The notes below the pieces were generated by a model. It ran no database searches. It had not been told where the DNA came from and worked only from the letters and a program-made list of their open reading frames with translations. The position numbers and the translations under genes are program-made. 10,248 nucleotides of DNA from JBNJGT01 sp051819765 (GTDB lineage: Archaea > Nanobdellota > Nanobdellia > Woesearchaeales > JACJVW01), in contig JBNJGT010000058.1 of the NCBI GenBank assembly GCA_051819765.1, positions 1-10,248 of the forward strand, read 5' to 3'. This document shows, piece after piece, positions 1 through 6,379 of the stretch; positions within the stretch are counted from its first letter, which is position 1, and each line of letters begins with the position of its first letter.

Positions 1-669
1 CACAGCCAGGACCTCAAATTTTTCTTTTCTGAGATTTACTCGCGATTCGAACCACACGTCAAGAGAAAGGATTACAACCTGCTCACCAAGACGCATCTTT
101 TCAATCAATGCATATTACCAGAGTACAATATGCGGATAGTTGTTGATCACTTCACTGCTGGCAGGATCCAATTGGATGATGTCGACAAGGCTATCATCAG
201 TATCATCTCAAACAAGGCACGAATCAAGTTAACCGACATTGGGGAACAAATCGGGGCCAGTCCAAAGGTAGTTTGTTACCACCTTAAAGAGATGAGGCGT
301 AAAGGGGTCATACTCGGATCAACATTAGATCTCAATCTGGAAGCTTTGGGGTATTCGCGTGCCCAAATAGAGCTTTGCATAAAGAATCAAGCCCGAATCC
401 CCCGGATCATCGAGTTTTTCCATAAAGAGCGGGTATGCATCGAAGCACATGAATTATTGGGCAGATATGATCTTTCAATCGACATATTCTGGAAGGAACA
501 GCACACATATTGCGAACTGCTACGACGATTCAACAACGAATTCCAGGACCATTATCAAGAGTATAACACCATGCATGTGTACAAGCAGTATAGACCCGGA
601 TGGTCAATTGCATATGATCTCGATAAGTGCAGGTACCTTGATCATAAGCCAACTGAAGTAGAAGTCTAG
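1..669 (+). CDS. Two-module Lrp/AsnC-family transcriptional regulator (5' end outside window)
   Basis: DNA-binding regulator of the Lrp/AsnC (feast/famine) family; cytoplasmic. The reading frame is open from base 1, so the start lies upstream. An ATG at 130 exists but has no SD or TATA box, and the sequence before it looks like protein. Visible residues 1-43 match the tail of a RAM/AsnC ligand domain (DLKFFFSEIYSRF). Next comes a typical AsnC helix-turn-helix (LDDVDKAIISIISNKARIKL to KEMRRKGVILG, about bases 168-320). A second RAM-like domain follows (HELLGRYDLSIDIFW to MHVYKQYRPGW). The two tails align with each other, which indicates an internal duplication: two HTH-RAM units in one chain instead of the usual single unit of about 150 residues. 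The ligand and targets are unknown. Family assignment is strong; the two-module reading is inferred because half the protein is missing. Confidence 0.8.
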   Translation, partial: HSQDLKFFFSEIYSRFEPHVKRKDYNLLTKTHLFNQCILPEYNMRIVVDHFTAGRIQLDDVDKAIISIISNKARIKLTDIGEQIGASPKVVCYHLKEMRRKGVILGSTLDLNLEALGYSRAQIELCIKNQARIPRIIEFFHKERVCIEAHELLGRYDLSIDIFWKEQHTYCELLRRFNNEFQDHYQEYNTMHVYKQYRPGWSIAYDLDKCRYLDHKPTEVEV

Positions 670-916
670 CCTATCAATCTGCCAATGGTTTCACCTATTG
701 GTCTTAATGCGATCCTATGCGCCTAACAATTTTTAGCCCCATGCACTGTTGCAAATCAGAAAAATTATTGTACCACTAATCCCTTTCAAGGGTGGTCCCA
801 GCGCACTCAATGACCATGCATGGCAGGTCCGGGGCATATCTGGAAAGGTGGTCATATCATGCTATCAAAAGTATCAAAGATCAGGTTTCCTTGGGAAAGA
901 ATGAAAAAGATGTTGC
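670..916. other. Convergent intergenic region with small dyads
   Basis: No convincing ORF or tRNA was found between the 3' ends of the Lrp-like gene (+) and tyrS (-). It contains a hairpin at 682-701, an oligo-T at 728-732, a nested dyad at about 773-797 (CCCT/AAGGG inside ACCA/TGGT), and a 7-base dyad ATGACCA (810-816)/TGGTCAT (849-855). A likely use is termination from both sides. A short structured RNA cannot be excluded by eye. Confidence 0.4.
682..701 (+). terminator. Hairpin just after the Lrp-like stop codon
   Basis: CCAATGG pairs with CTATTGG (one G-T wobble) around a 6-base loop, starting 12 bases after the TAG. It is not directly followed by a T run; the nearest is five Ts at 728-732. 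Archaeal termination relies mainly on T tracts, so this is a weak call. Confidence 0.25.
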
Positions 917-1987
917 TCAATAATATGAGTTGACGGTCTCGAGCAATTCTTTTGCTTTTGGATTCTCCTGGAAGTGACGGCGCACCGGCTCGATGTACTG
1001 GTCGATGTATCTTGCGGTCGCGGTCTTGAGATCCATGGGATGAAGCTCCTTTTTCACAAAGGCATCCTCAAGCTCCTGATACGTCTTGAATGTCAGGGAA
1101 CCGCCGAATTTCTCGGGCCGCTCAACCACGAACTCCTGTGTCCGCTCGAAGACGATGTACTTGCAGTACTCAAGGACGGGATTGTCCTCTGCGACACCTT
1201 CAGGGCAGTAGGCTTTCTTGAATTTGCGCTTGATGTCTTCTGTGGTATCGGTCATGAAGATTGCGGTCTCAGGCTTTGACTTGCTCATTTTGAGCTCAAC
1301 CTTCTTGTCAACCGCGTTCATGCCTTCTGTGTCCTTGAACTGCAGACCCAGCAGCATGTGATGGTGTAGTGCGATCGGTGGGCGTAGCCCCAGTTTCGGG
1401 AAGATATCGCGGGCGAGCATGTTGACCTTACGCTGGTCAAGGCCCAGCTGGGCGATGTCGGCTTCCAGATGATATATGTCTGCTGCCTGCATGAGGGGAT
1501 AAAGGATCTGAGCTGACGGGTTGCTGGTGTTCTCCTCGCGACCCATGATCTGCCCGCAACGCATGACGCGAGAGATGGTGGAGTTCATGGAAAGCTTCAG
1601 GACAGTCTCCCAGTAGCCTGGTGTGTTCTTGATGAAGTCGGAAGCCCAGATGAACTCAACCTTTTCCATGTCAAGACCGGAGGCTTTCCACACTTCGATG
1701 AAGTATTCACCGACCTTCTGGATCTTTTCGAGGTCACCGCCCATCTTGTTGTTGAGCATGCCGAACCAGTCTGCTACGTAGAACTTGAAACGGATGCCTG
1801 CCTGGGTAAGCTTGTTTAAGGTTATTGCTCTCAACAGTCCCTGAGCAATGTGGATGCGACCGGATGGCTCAAAGCCGTCGTAAGCCACGGGATGTTCCTT
1901 TTCCTGCAGAAGGGCGCGCAGCTCCTCCTCGTTGATAAGTTCTTCTCCAACGCTCTTTATGAGTTCAATCTTTGTGTCAATATCCAT
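917..1987 (-). CDS. tyrS: Tyrosyl-tRNA synthetase (archaeal/eukaryotic type)
   Basis: Charges tRNA-Tyr with tyrosine (class Ic aminoacyl-tRNA synthetase, cytoplasmic). The Rossmann catalytic core starts with YDGFEPSG and the HIGH-equivalent HIAQ (residues 46-49). It continues through YPLMQAADI (163-171) and QLGLDQRKVNML (180-191), which line the tyrosine pocket, to the KMSKS loop (233-237, KMSKSKPE). The C-terminal anticodon-binding helices follow. At 356 residues it is complete for the compact archaeal/eukaryotic form and has no bacterial S4 domain. Several stretches (EPSGRIHIAQG, LNNKMGGDL, KAYCPEGV, ELHPMDLK) resemble plant cytosolic TyrRS from memory more than the short methanogen enzymes. 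The ATG at 1987 has a TATA-like box about 28 bases upstream and no SD, which fits a leaderless start. Its T-rich 3' flank (reverse of 903-908) may end the transcript. Confidence 0.96.
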   Translation of the reverse strand: MDIDTKIELIKSVGEELINEEELRALLQEKEHPVAYDGFEPSGRIHIAQGLLRAITLNKLTQAGIRFKFYVADWFGMLNNKMGGDLEKIQKVGEYFIEVWKASGLDMEKVEFIWASDFIKNTPGYWETVLKLSMNSTISRVMRCGQIMGREENTSNPSAQILYPLMQAADIYHLEADIAQLGLDQRKVNMLARDIFPKLGLRPPIALHHHMLLGLQFKDTEGMNAVDKKVELKMSKSKPETAIFMTDTTEDIKRKFKKAYCPEGVAEDNPVLEYCKYIVFERTQEFVVERPEKFGGSLTFKTYQELEDAFVKKELHPMDLKTATARYIDQYIEPVRRHFQENPKAKELLETVNSYY

Positions 1988-2010
1988 GATAGAACAGGGG
2001 AGGGGATACT

Positions 2011-2020
2011 CTTATTAAAT
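2011..2020 (-). promoter_or_regulatory. TATA-like box for tyrS
   Basis: On the minus strand this reads ATTTAATAAG with an A-rich BRE-like stretch before it. It is centred about 28 bases upstream of the tyrS ATG, which would place transcription start at or next to the start codon. It lies inside the 39-base gap after the M20 gene, so tyrS may be transcribed both alone and by read-through. Confidence 0.5.
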
Positions 2021-2026
2021 CTTTTT

Positions 2027-3028
2027 CTATAGGAATTTATGCAATAGGCGCTCGTAGTCCCTGATATTCCCAAGGGGACAGGTCTCGCCAACCTTATGGG
2101 CCATGTCAAGGATACCGGGGCCGAAAATGATGGTCTGCATGCCAAGTTGGTTATAGAAATACATCTCAGTGAACCCGGCGATGGTCTGGGGGGCTCCCAG
2201 AAGGTTTATTGCCTGTTTCAAAAAAGGGGTCTCGATTATCGGAACTGGCTCGATCCGGTGGGTGAACTGCGGCGCTGGTATGCGTTGCCGGATGAATCGT
2301 TCCACAGGTGCCAGTGAGTCCTGTGGCGATATGCGGACATCCACATGGGCGTGGGCCTCCCCGGGGATTATGTTTCCTTTGTTGCCGGCGTTGAAGCGAT
2401 TGGTCGAGATGATGCTTTCTGGGAACTGCTGGTTGAATTCTGAAATCATAGGGTTGAGGAGTGCCATGATGTCATGGACCGGGTGGTTGCCCTGGCTGAA
2501 GGTTGCTGTGTGGCGCTGGTTCGCTGTAGCTTTGTAATCGAATGAGGCGATGCCGAACTGGGAGGCAAAGACCTTGAGGTCGGTTGGTTCTGAGAGGATG
2601 CAGCGGTCGAATGGAGCAAACTGCCCTGGTTTCTTGAGGCATGCCTTTGCGCCATTGAAGGTTGTCTCTTCCTCCACTGTGACAAGAAGGCCGAGGCTTG
2701 GTTCTCCCTTATACTCAATGAGGGTCTTGAGCATGATCGCCACACCTGCTTTCATGTCACTTGCGCCCAGACCGTGCAGATGGTGTTCACTGGTGTAGGC
2801 CTGGTAATGGGTTTCACTTGGGACTGTATCGATGTGGCCTGCCATGAGAAGTCCTTTGCCTGTGCCTTTTGTGGCAAGTATGCACCAGGTCTCTTTAGTT
2901 ACGGGGATGCGCTGGAATTCGATCTCATGCTCTGTTAGCATTGACTCTATGTATTTGAGGCATTCTGTCTCGTTTCCACTGACTGAATCTATTGATAGGA
3001 GGGCTTTTGCTATATCAAGCGAGTCCAT
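2027..3028 (-). CDS. M20-family metal-dependent amidohydrolase (ArgE/DapE/LysK-like)
   Basis: Zinc-dependent amidohydrolase that removes an acyl or aminoacyl group from an amino-acid-like substrate. All family metal and catalytic residues are visible: GHIDTVP (H65, D67), GASDMKAG (bridging D91), TVEEET (general base E119 and metal ligand E120), SEPTD (E147) and the C-terminal MAHKVGE (H311). The central dimerisation (lid) domain is about residues 155-255. The length of 333 residues is normal. I start it at the ATG at 3028, because a TATA box lies about 25 bases upstream (leaderless) and the family's N-terminus begins there. A TTG in frame at 3118 would add 30 residues unlike the family. Members include acetylornithine deacetylase, succinyl-DAP desuccinylase and LysK; I cannot choose the substrate. 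It lies 102 bases downstream of the aminotransferase, suggesting but not proving a link to that pathway. It is clearly more GC-rich than that gene. Confidence 0.9.
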   Translation of the reverse strand: MDSLDIAKALLSIDSVSGNETECLKYIESMLTEHEIEFQRIPVTKETWCILATKGTGKGLLMAGHIDTVPSETHYQAYTSEHHLHGLGASDMKAGVAIMLKTLIEYKGEPSLGLLVTVEEETTFNGAKACLKKPGQFAPFDRCILSEPTDLKVFASQFGIASFDYKATANQRHTATFSQGNHPVHDIMALLNPMISEFNQQFPESIISTNRFNAGNKGNIIPGEAHAHVDVRISPQDSLAPVERFIRQRIPAPQFTHRIEPVPIIETPFLKQAINLLGAPQTIAGFTEMYFYNQLGMQTIIFGPGILDMAHKVGETCPLGNIRDYERLLHKFL

Positions 3029-3050
3029 CGGTATCGGGTAGTGGGTCACC

Positions 3051-3058
3051 TTTATATT
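3051..3058 (-). promoter_or_regulatory. TATA box giving a leaderless start for the M20 gene
   Basis: The minus strand reads AATATAAAGG. The TATAAA centre is about 25 bases upstream of the ATG at 3028, as expected for a leaderless archaeal mRNA. It supports the ATG over the upstream in-frame TTG at 3118 and GTG at about 3049, and suggests transcription separate from the operon upstream. Confidence 0.55.
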
Positions 3059-3130
3059 GTTATTGGAAGGTCGGAAATAATCCAACCCCCAGTAACAGGT
3101 CTCTTGCCTTTTCTTCAATAATGCATTTCC

Positions 3131-4396
3131 CTATTCCCCCAGTCCCTTGCTTTCGTCAGAAAGGAACACATTCTCCTCAAAAGATATCTCTCCTTTTTCC
3201 ACTTCTCTGAAACTTTGTTCCAATATTTCAACCGCTTCATCAATTTGTTTCTTTGTTACAGTGAATGGAGGTTCAATACGTATTACCTCATTATTGCTGC
3301 CAAAATACCCTACATACAACCCTTTCCCCAGGCATTTGAGCCCTACCAAGCTTGCAATGTGATTCTCAGCAGGCGTCTCTATACCGATCATCATACCTGC
3401 CCCTCTCACCCTGGTAATCAAAGGAGTATTAATACCCCTGATTTTCTTCATAAAGTACTGCCCTTTACACCCATTCGCTTTAATTTGCTCTTGGTTTAAG
3501 ATTATCTCAATATTCTTGAGAGCCACAGCGCAACTTGGTGGATGCCCACTAAATGTGAATACATGCTGAGCCTTATCCAATGAATCTATTATTGCTTTCC
3601 TTCCCACAAAAGCGCTGATTGGTGCATATCCTGCTCCCAGCCCTTTACCTGCAACGATGATATCAGGTACGATATCAAAATGCTCAATGCCCCACCATTT
3701 TCCTGTCCGGCCCATACCCGACTGAATTTCATCAACAATGAAGACCACACTTTGTTTAGCGCACATGGCAAAAAGCCTTTCTATGAAGTCCTTATGTATT
3801 ACTCTTATACCTGCGTCTCCCTGAATGGGCTCTACAAGGATTCCTGCTATGTCAAACCGTGTCATGATCTCTTGGACATCCGCAAGTATCTTCGCCACGT
3901 ATTCTTCACTGGCGTTTTCATCAGGAAAACGAACATAATGGTACTCATTGTTTGAAGAGAGGCCTCTTTTTAGACGATTCCAATGTGTGACTTGGAATGC
4001 GATCCCTGTGGAACCATGGTATGAGTTACGGAAGGATATTATACCCCTCTTCTTTGTATACTTCCTTGCGGCCTTAATTGCTCCATCAACACTATCGGAA
4101 CCTGAGACTCCAAAAACTACCCTTTTCTCAAAATCACCCGGCGTTATATCAATCATCTTTCCTGCCAACTTTTTAGTGAAGGGATTCATTGTATAAGGCA
4201 CACAGGTATGCTGGATTCTTTCACATGCTTGGAAGTAGGCCTGCGCAAGATCACCATTCCCATATCCTTGCACATTAACCGCTGCACCTGCCAAAAGATC
4301 CAAAAAAGTCTTACCATCACTACCGGTGATATAGCATCCATTTCCACTCTCGATCTCCTGATCGTATAAACTAATCTTCATTGAGTTCCCTATCAT
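3131..4396 (-). CDS. Class III PLP-dependent aminotransferase
   Basis: Fold-type I, class III (omega) aminotransferase that moves an amino group, usually from a terminal or side-chain amine, to a 2-oxo acid. Visible features: phosphate-binding GVSGSDSVDGAIKAAR (96-111), ring-stacking YHG (126-128), ILVEP (E189), the cofactor Asp in VDEIQSGMGRTG (D222), Schiff-base Lys in VAGKGLG (K251), TFSGHPPSCA (281-290) and the RIEPP substrate-Arg region (R373). Length (421) fits the 4-aminobutyrate/diaminobutyrate/ornithine aminotransferase group; the exact substrate is undetermined. The start is one base after the upstream enolase-family stop codon, with AGGA placed for the first ATG (4396). A second ATG at 4381 also has an AGGGA SD at good spacing, so the protein may start there. 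Last gene of the operon. It is noticeably AT-rich (roughly 35-42% GC in the 60-base lines I counted). Confidence 0.92.
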   Translation of the reverse strand: MIGNSMKISLYDQEIESGNGCYITGSDGKTFLDLLAGAAVNVQGYGNGDLAQAYFQACERIQHTCVPYTMNPFTKKLAGKMIDITPGDFEKRVVFGVSGSDSVDGAIKAARKYTKKRGIISFRNSYHGSTGIAFQVTHWNRLKRGLSSNNEYHYVRFPDENASEEYVAKILADVQEIMTRFDIAGILVEPIQGDAGIRVIHKDFIERLFAMCAKQSVVFIVDEIQSGMGRTGKWWGIEHFDIVPDIIVAGKGLGAGYAPISAFVGRKAIIDSLDKAQHVFTFSGHPPSCAVALKNIEIILNQEQIKANGCKGQYFMKKIRGINTPLITRVRGAGMMIGIETPAENHIASLVGLKCLGKGLYVGYFGSNNEVIRIEPPFTVTKKQIDEAVEILEQSFREVEKGEISFEENVFLSDESKGLGE

Positions 4397-4397
4397 T

Positions 4398-5687
4398 TTA
4401 TATCCTGAATCCTTCGAAATCAGGGTAGTAATCCCCGAAATTGATTTTCATACTATTGCCTTTGATCACTCTTTCGTCGACATCACCACCAATCCCTGTG
4501 TAGTCCCTGAATATGGAAAGATCCCGCTTCCCTTCATGCATAACCTCAATGTCCTCGATATTCTTTATGACTGGATTGTTCATATCAACGTAATCCCTAC
4601 TCGGGTGAATGCCATCACTTGCCATGACCTTCCCAAGCGCGATCGAATAGTGGCAATTTGCAAGCTTTGCATAACTTGATGGAAACATGCCGCCAACCAT
4701 GATTTCAACGCCCTCTTCCTGAGCCATTTTCCCCAGACGCATTGCATTCCGAAGCCCTCCAACTTTCTGAACCTTAATATTAAACATCATCCTATCAATC
4801 ACGCCAGCATCCTTTGCCATATCAATAAGCTGGACGCCATCTTCCAACGTGTAGAGGGTCTCGTCAGCCATTATGTTTATACTATTCTCCCTAATAACAT
4901 CAATAAAGCAGTCCATACCGTATTTCCTTGTATCTATTGGTTCTTCGACATAGAATCTCACGTCTTCAAGTGTTTTGGAATCTACCATGGATTCAATCAT
5001 CCTACAATAGGTCCCAAATCCTTCAGGACTATAGGCCGCATTAGCATCAGCCCGAACCTGCACCAGGGGATTTATTGATCGTGCTGAATCAATTATGCGC
5101 GCAGTCGTTTCTGTATCCTGTTCCAGGTTGCCATCGAGTTTTACTTTCACAGCATATCCTTTACGGACAAACTCTTCTGCGCTCTGCAATGCTTTCTCAA
5201 CATCTCCTGATGAGGTACTCCAACATGCATTCACCCCTTCAAAAGACGGATTATCGCCTAGAAGCTCATAGGTTGGTACTTCTCCAATCTTTCCGCCCAG
5301 ATCGTACAGTGCATAATCTATAGCTGTCTGAGTAAAATTCAAGCGCTCTCTTGAAAGATATGTCTCAGTCTTATCCAGTATACTTTCGATGCTTTTTGAG
5401 ATGGTCTCATTGGAGTGGGAGGCGATTTGCTGGCCCTTGAGCACGTTTGCGTAATTGAAATTCAACAGCTCAAAGACACTCAGTGGTGTCTCGTTACTGT
5501 ATGGGTAGAGCGGACTTGCTTCTCCCCAGCCTATTTTACGGTCTCCGGTCTCATCTTCAGCAGTCAATTTAAGAAATACCCGCTTTAGTCCTTTCAGACT
5601 GCCGTATGATACTGAAAAAGGAAAAATATCCTGATTGAGGGGAATATCAACCAGATATGCAGAAGCATCCTTTATCTCATAACTCAT
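4398..5687 (-). CDS. Enolase-superfamily enzyme, dipeptide epimerase/muconate cycloisomerase type
   Basis: Abstracts the proton alpha to a carboxylate using a TIM-barrel with one divalent metal; likely an epimerase, racemase or cycloisomerase. Numbering from MSYEIKD: the capping domain is about 1-135. The barrel carries KVK (K181, K183; the KxK base), RADAN (D214), VEEP (E248) and MADET (D275/E276) as metal ligands, and a second Lys in FNIKV (K305). Two opposed lysines place it with the MLE, OSBS and dipeptide epimerase subgroup, not with mandelate racemase or true enolase. At 429 residues it is longer than the usual 350-370, with an uncommon C-terminal extension after about residue 370. I choose the ATG at 5687: it overlaps the previous gene's stop as ATGA and has GAGGTGG just upstream. 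An in-frame GTG at 5696 lies inside that SD. Translation is probably coupled to the GATase gene. The substrate is unknown. Confidence 0.88.
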   Translation of the reverse strand: MSYEIKDASAYLVDIPLNQDIFPFSVSYGSLKGLKRVFLKLTAEDETGDRKIGWGEASPLYPYSNETPLSVFELLNFNYANVLKGQQIASHSNETISKSIESILDKTETYLSRERLNFTQTAIDYALYDLGGKIGEVPTYELLGDNPSFEGVNACWSTSSGDVEKALQSAEEFVRKGYAVKVKLDGNLEQDTETTARIIDSARSINPLVQVRADANAAYSPEGFGTYCRMIESMVDSKTLEDVRFYVEEPIDTRKYGMDCFIDVIRENSINIMADETLYTLEDGVQLIDMAKDAGVIDRMMFNIKVQKVGGLRNAMRLGKMAQEEGVEIMVGGMFPSSYAKLANCHYSIALGKVMASDGIHPSRDYVDMNNPVIKNIEDIEVMHEGKRDLSIFRDYTGIGGDVDERVIKGNSMKINFGDYYPDFEGFRI

Positions 5688-6367
5688 CGGTACCACCTCT
5701 CCACGACCATCTCAAAGTTGGGAAATATCCTGTTTGCATGCTTCGCTGTGATCATACCAATATCATTTATGTCTTCTATCGGCTTTCCGGAAAGCCTTTC
5801 TACTGTATCCTTGCGCTCTTCGAGTACATATTGTGCAGTTCGCCAGTCCATCTCCGGGTGGAATTGAACACCATAAACCGGTTTATCCGCCATCTGGAAT
5901 GCCTGTTCCACAGAGTTCTCAGCAATTATCCTGGAATTGCCAGGGTACTTTGTCACCTCATCCCCATGTACCTGGAATGATTTGAACGGGTTCATCATTC
6001 CATAAAAGAGGGGGTTTTGGTCAACGCTGATGTGATACCACCCAATCTCTGGTTGCTGCATCTTTCTTACTTCACCCCCAAGTGCTTTTGCCATTACCTG
6101 ATGGCCAAAACATACTCCAAGCATGGGAATCTCCTGCTCATACCACCCCGCAATATGGTCTTCCAGATTTTTTATCCAATCATCGGGATCGTTTGCTGAT
6201 GCAGAGGAACCGCTGATGATGATTGCATCATACTCCATACCATCGGGAAAGCAGTTTTTCCGCGCACGATATATCACAGGCATTGAGTTTTCAAGATTAT
6301 CTGCGATCCATTCTGCATCCTTTCCATTGAACCCAACATCACAGTCAAGTATAGCATATTCTCTCAT
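5684..6367 (-). CDS. Stand-alone class I glutamine amidotransferase-like protein
   Basis: GATase1-fold enzyme of the GMP-synthase-like group. In this fold a Cys-His-Glu triad cleaves glutamine or a gamma-glutamyl amide. The triad is intact (numbered from MREYAIL): nucleophile in LGVCFGHQ (C86), then GVQFHPEMD (H170, E172). The oxyanion Gly stretch is IISGSSAS (50-57), and HGDEV (134-138) is also typical. The length of 227 residues is one free domain; no synthetase half is attached. Such free domains can supply ammonia to a partner or act as gamma-glutamyl hydrolases, as plant GGP1 does. Beside a GCS2-type ligase, the hydrolase reading is attractive but is inference. Start: GGAGGT at 6374-6379 abuts the ATG at 6373 but is six bases from the ATG at 6367, so 6367 is the better start. 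The 3' end overlaps the next gene by ATGA. Confidence 0.9.
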   Translation of the reverse strand: MREYAILDCDVGFNGKDAEWIADNLENSMPVIYRARKNCFPDGMEYDAIIISGSSASANDPDDWIKNLEDHIAGWYEQEIPMLGVCFGHQVMAKALGGEVRKMQQPEIGWYHISVDQNPLFYGMMNPFKSFQVHGDEVTKYPGNSRIIAENSVEQAFQMADKPVYGVQFHPEMDWRTAQYVLEERKDTVERLSGKPIEDINDIGMITAKHANRIFPNFEMVVERWYR

Positions 6368-6373
6368 TTTCAT

Positions 6374-6379
6374 ACCTCC
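6374..6379 (-). promoter_or_regulatory. Shine-Dalgarno site that decides the GATase start
   Basis: Perfect GGAGGT on the minus strand directly after the ligase stop codon TGA. It touches the first ATG (6373) and sits six bases before the second (6367), so only the second can use it normally. Confidence 0.75.

Noticed and set aside
2169..2537. 122-codon ORF antisense to the M20 gene
   Set aside because: Met/Trp/Gly-rich shadow of the M20 frame, which holds all catalytic residues.
3029..3118. 30-residue N-terminal extension of the M20 protein from a TTG
   Set aside because: Unlike family N-termini, and a TATA box at 3051-3058 lies inside it, placed for the ATG at 3028.
5688..5696. GTG start three codons upstream for the enolase-family gene
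   Set aside because: It lies within the GAGGTGG SD that serves the ATGA-coupled ATG at 5687.
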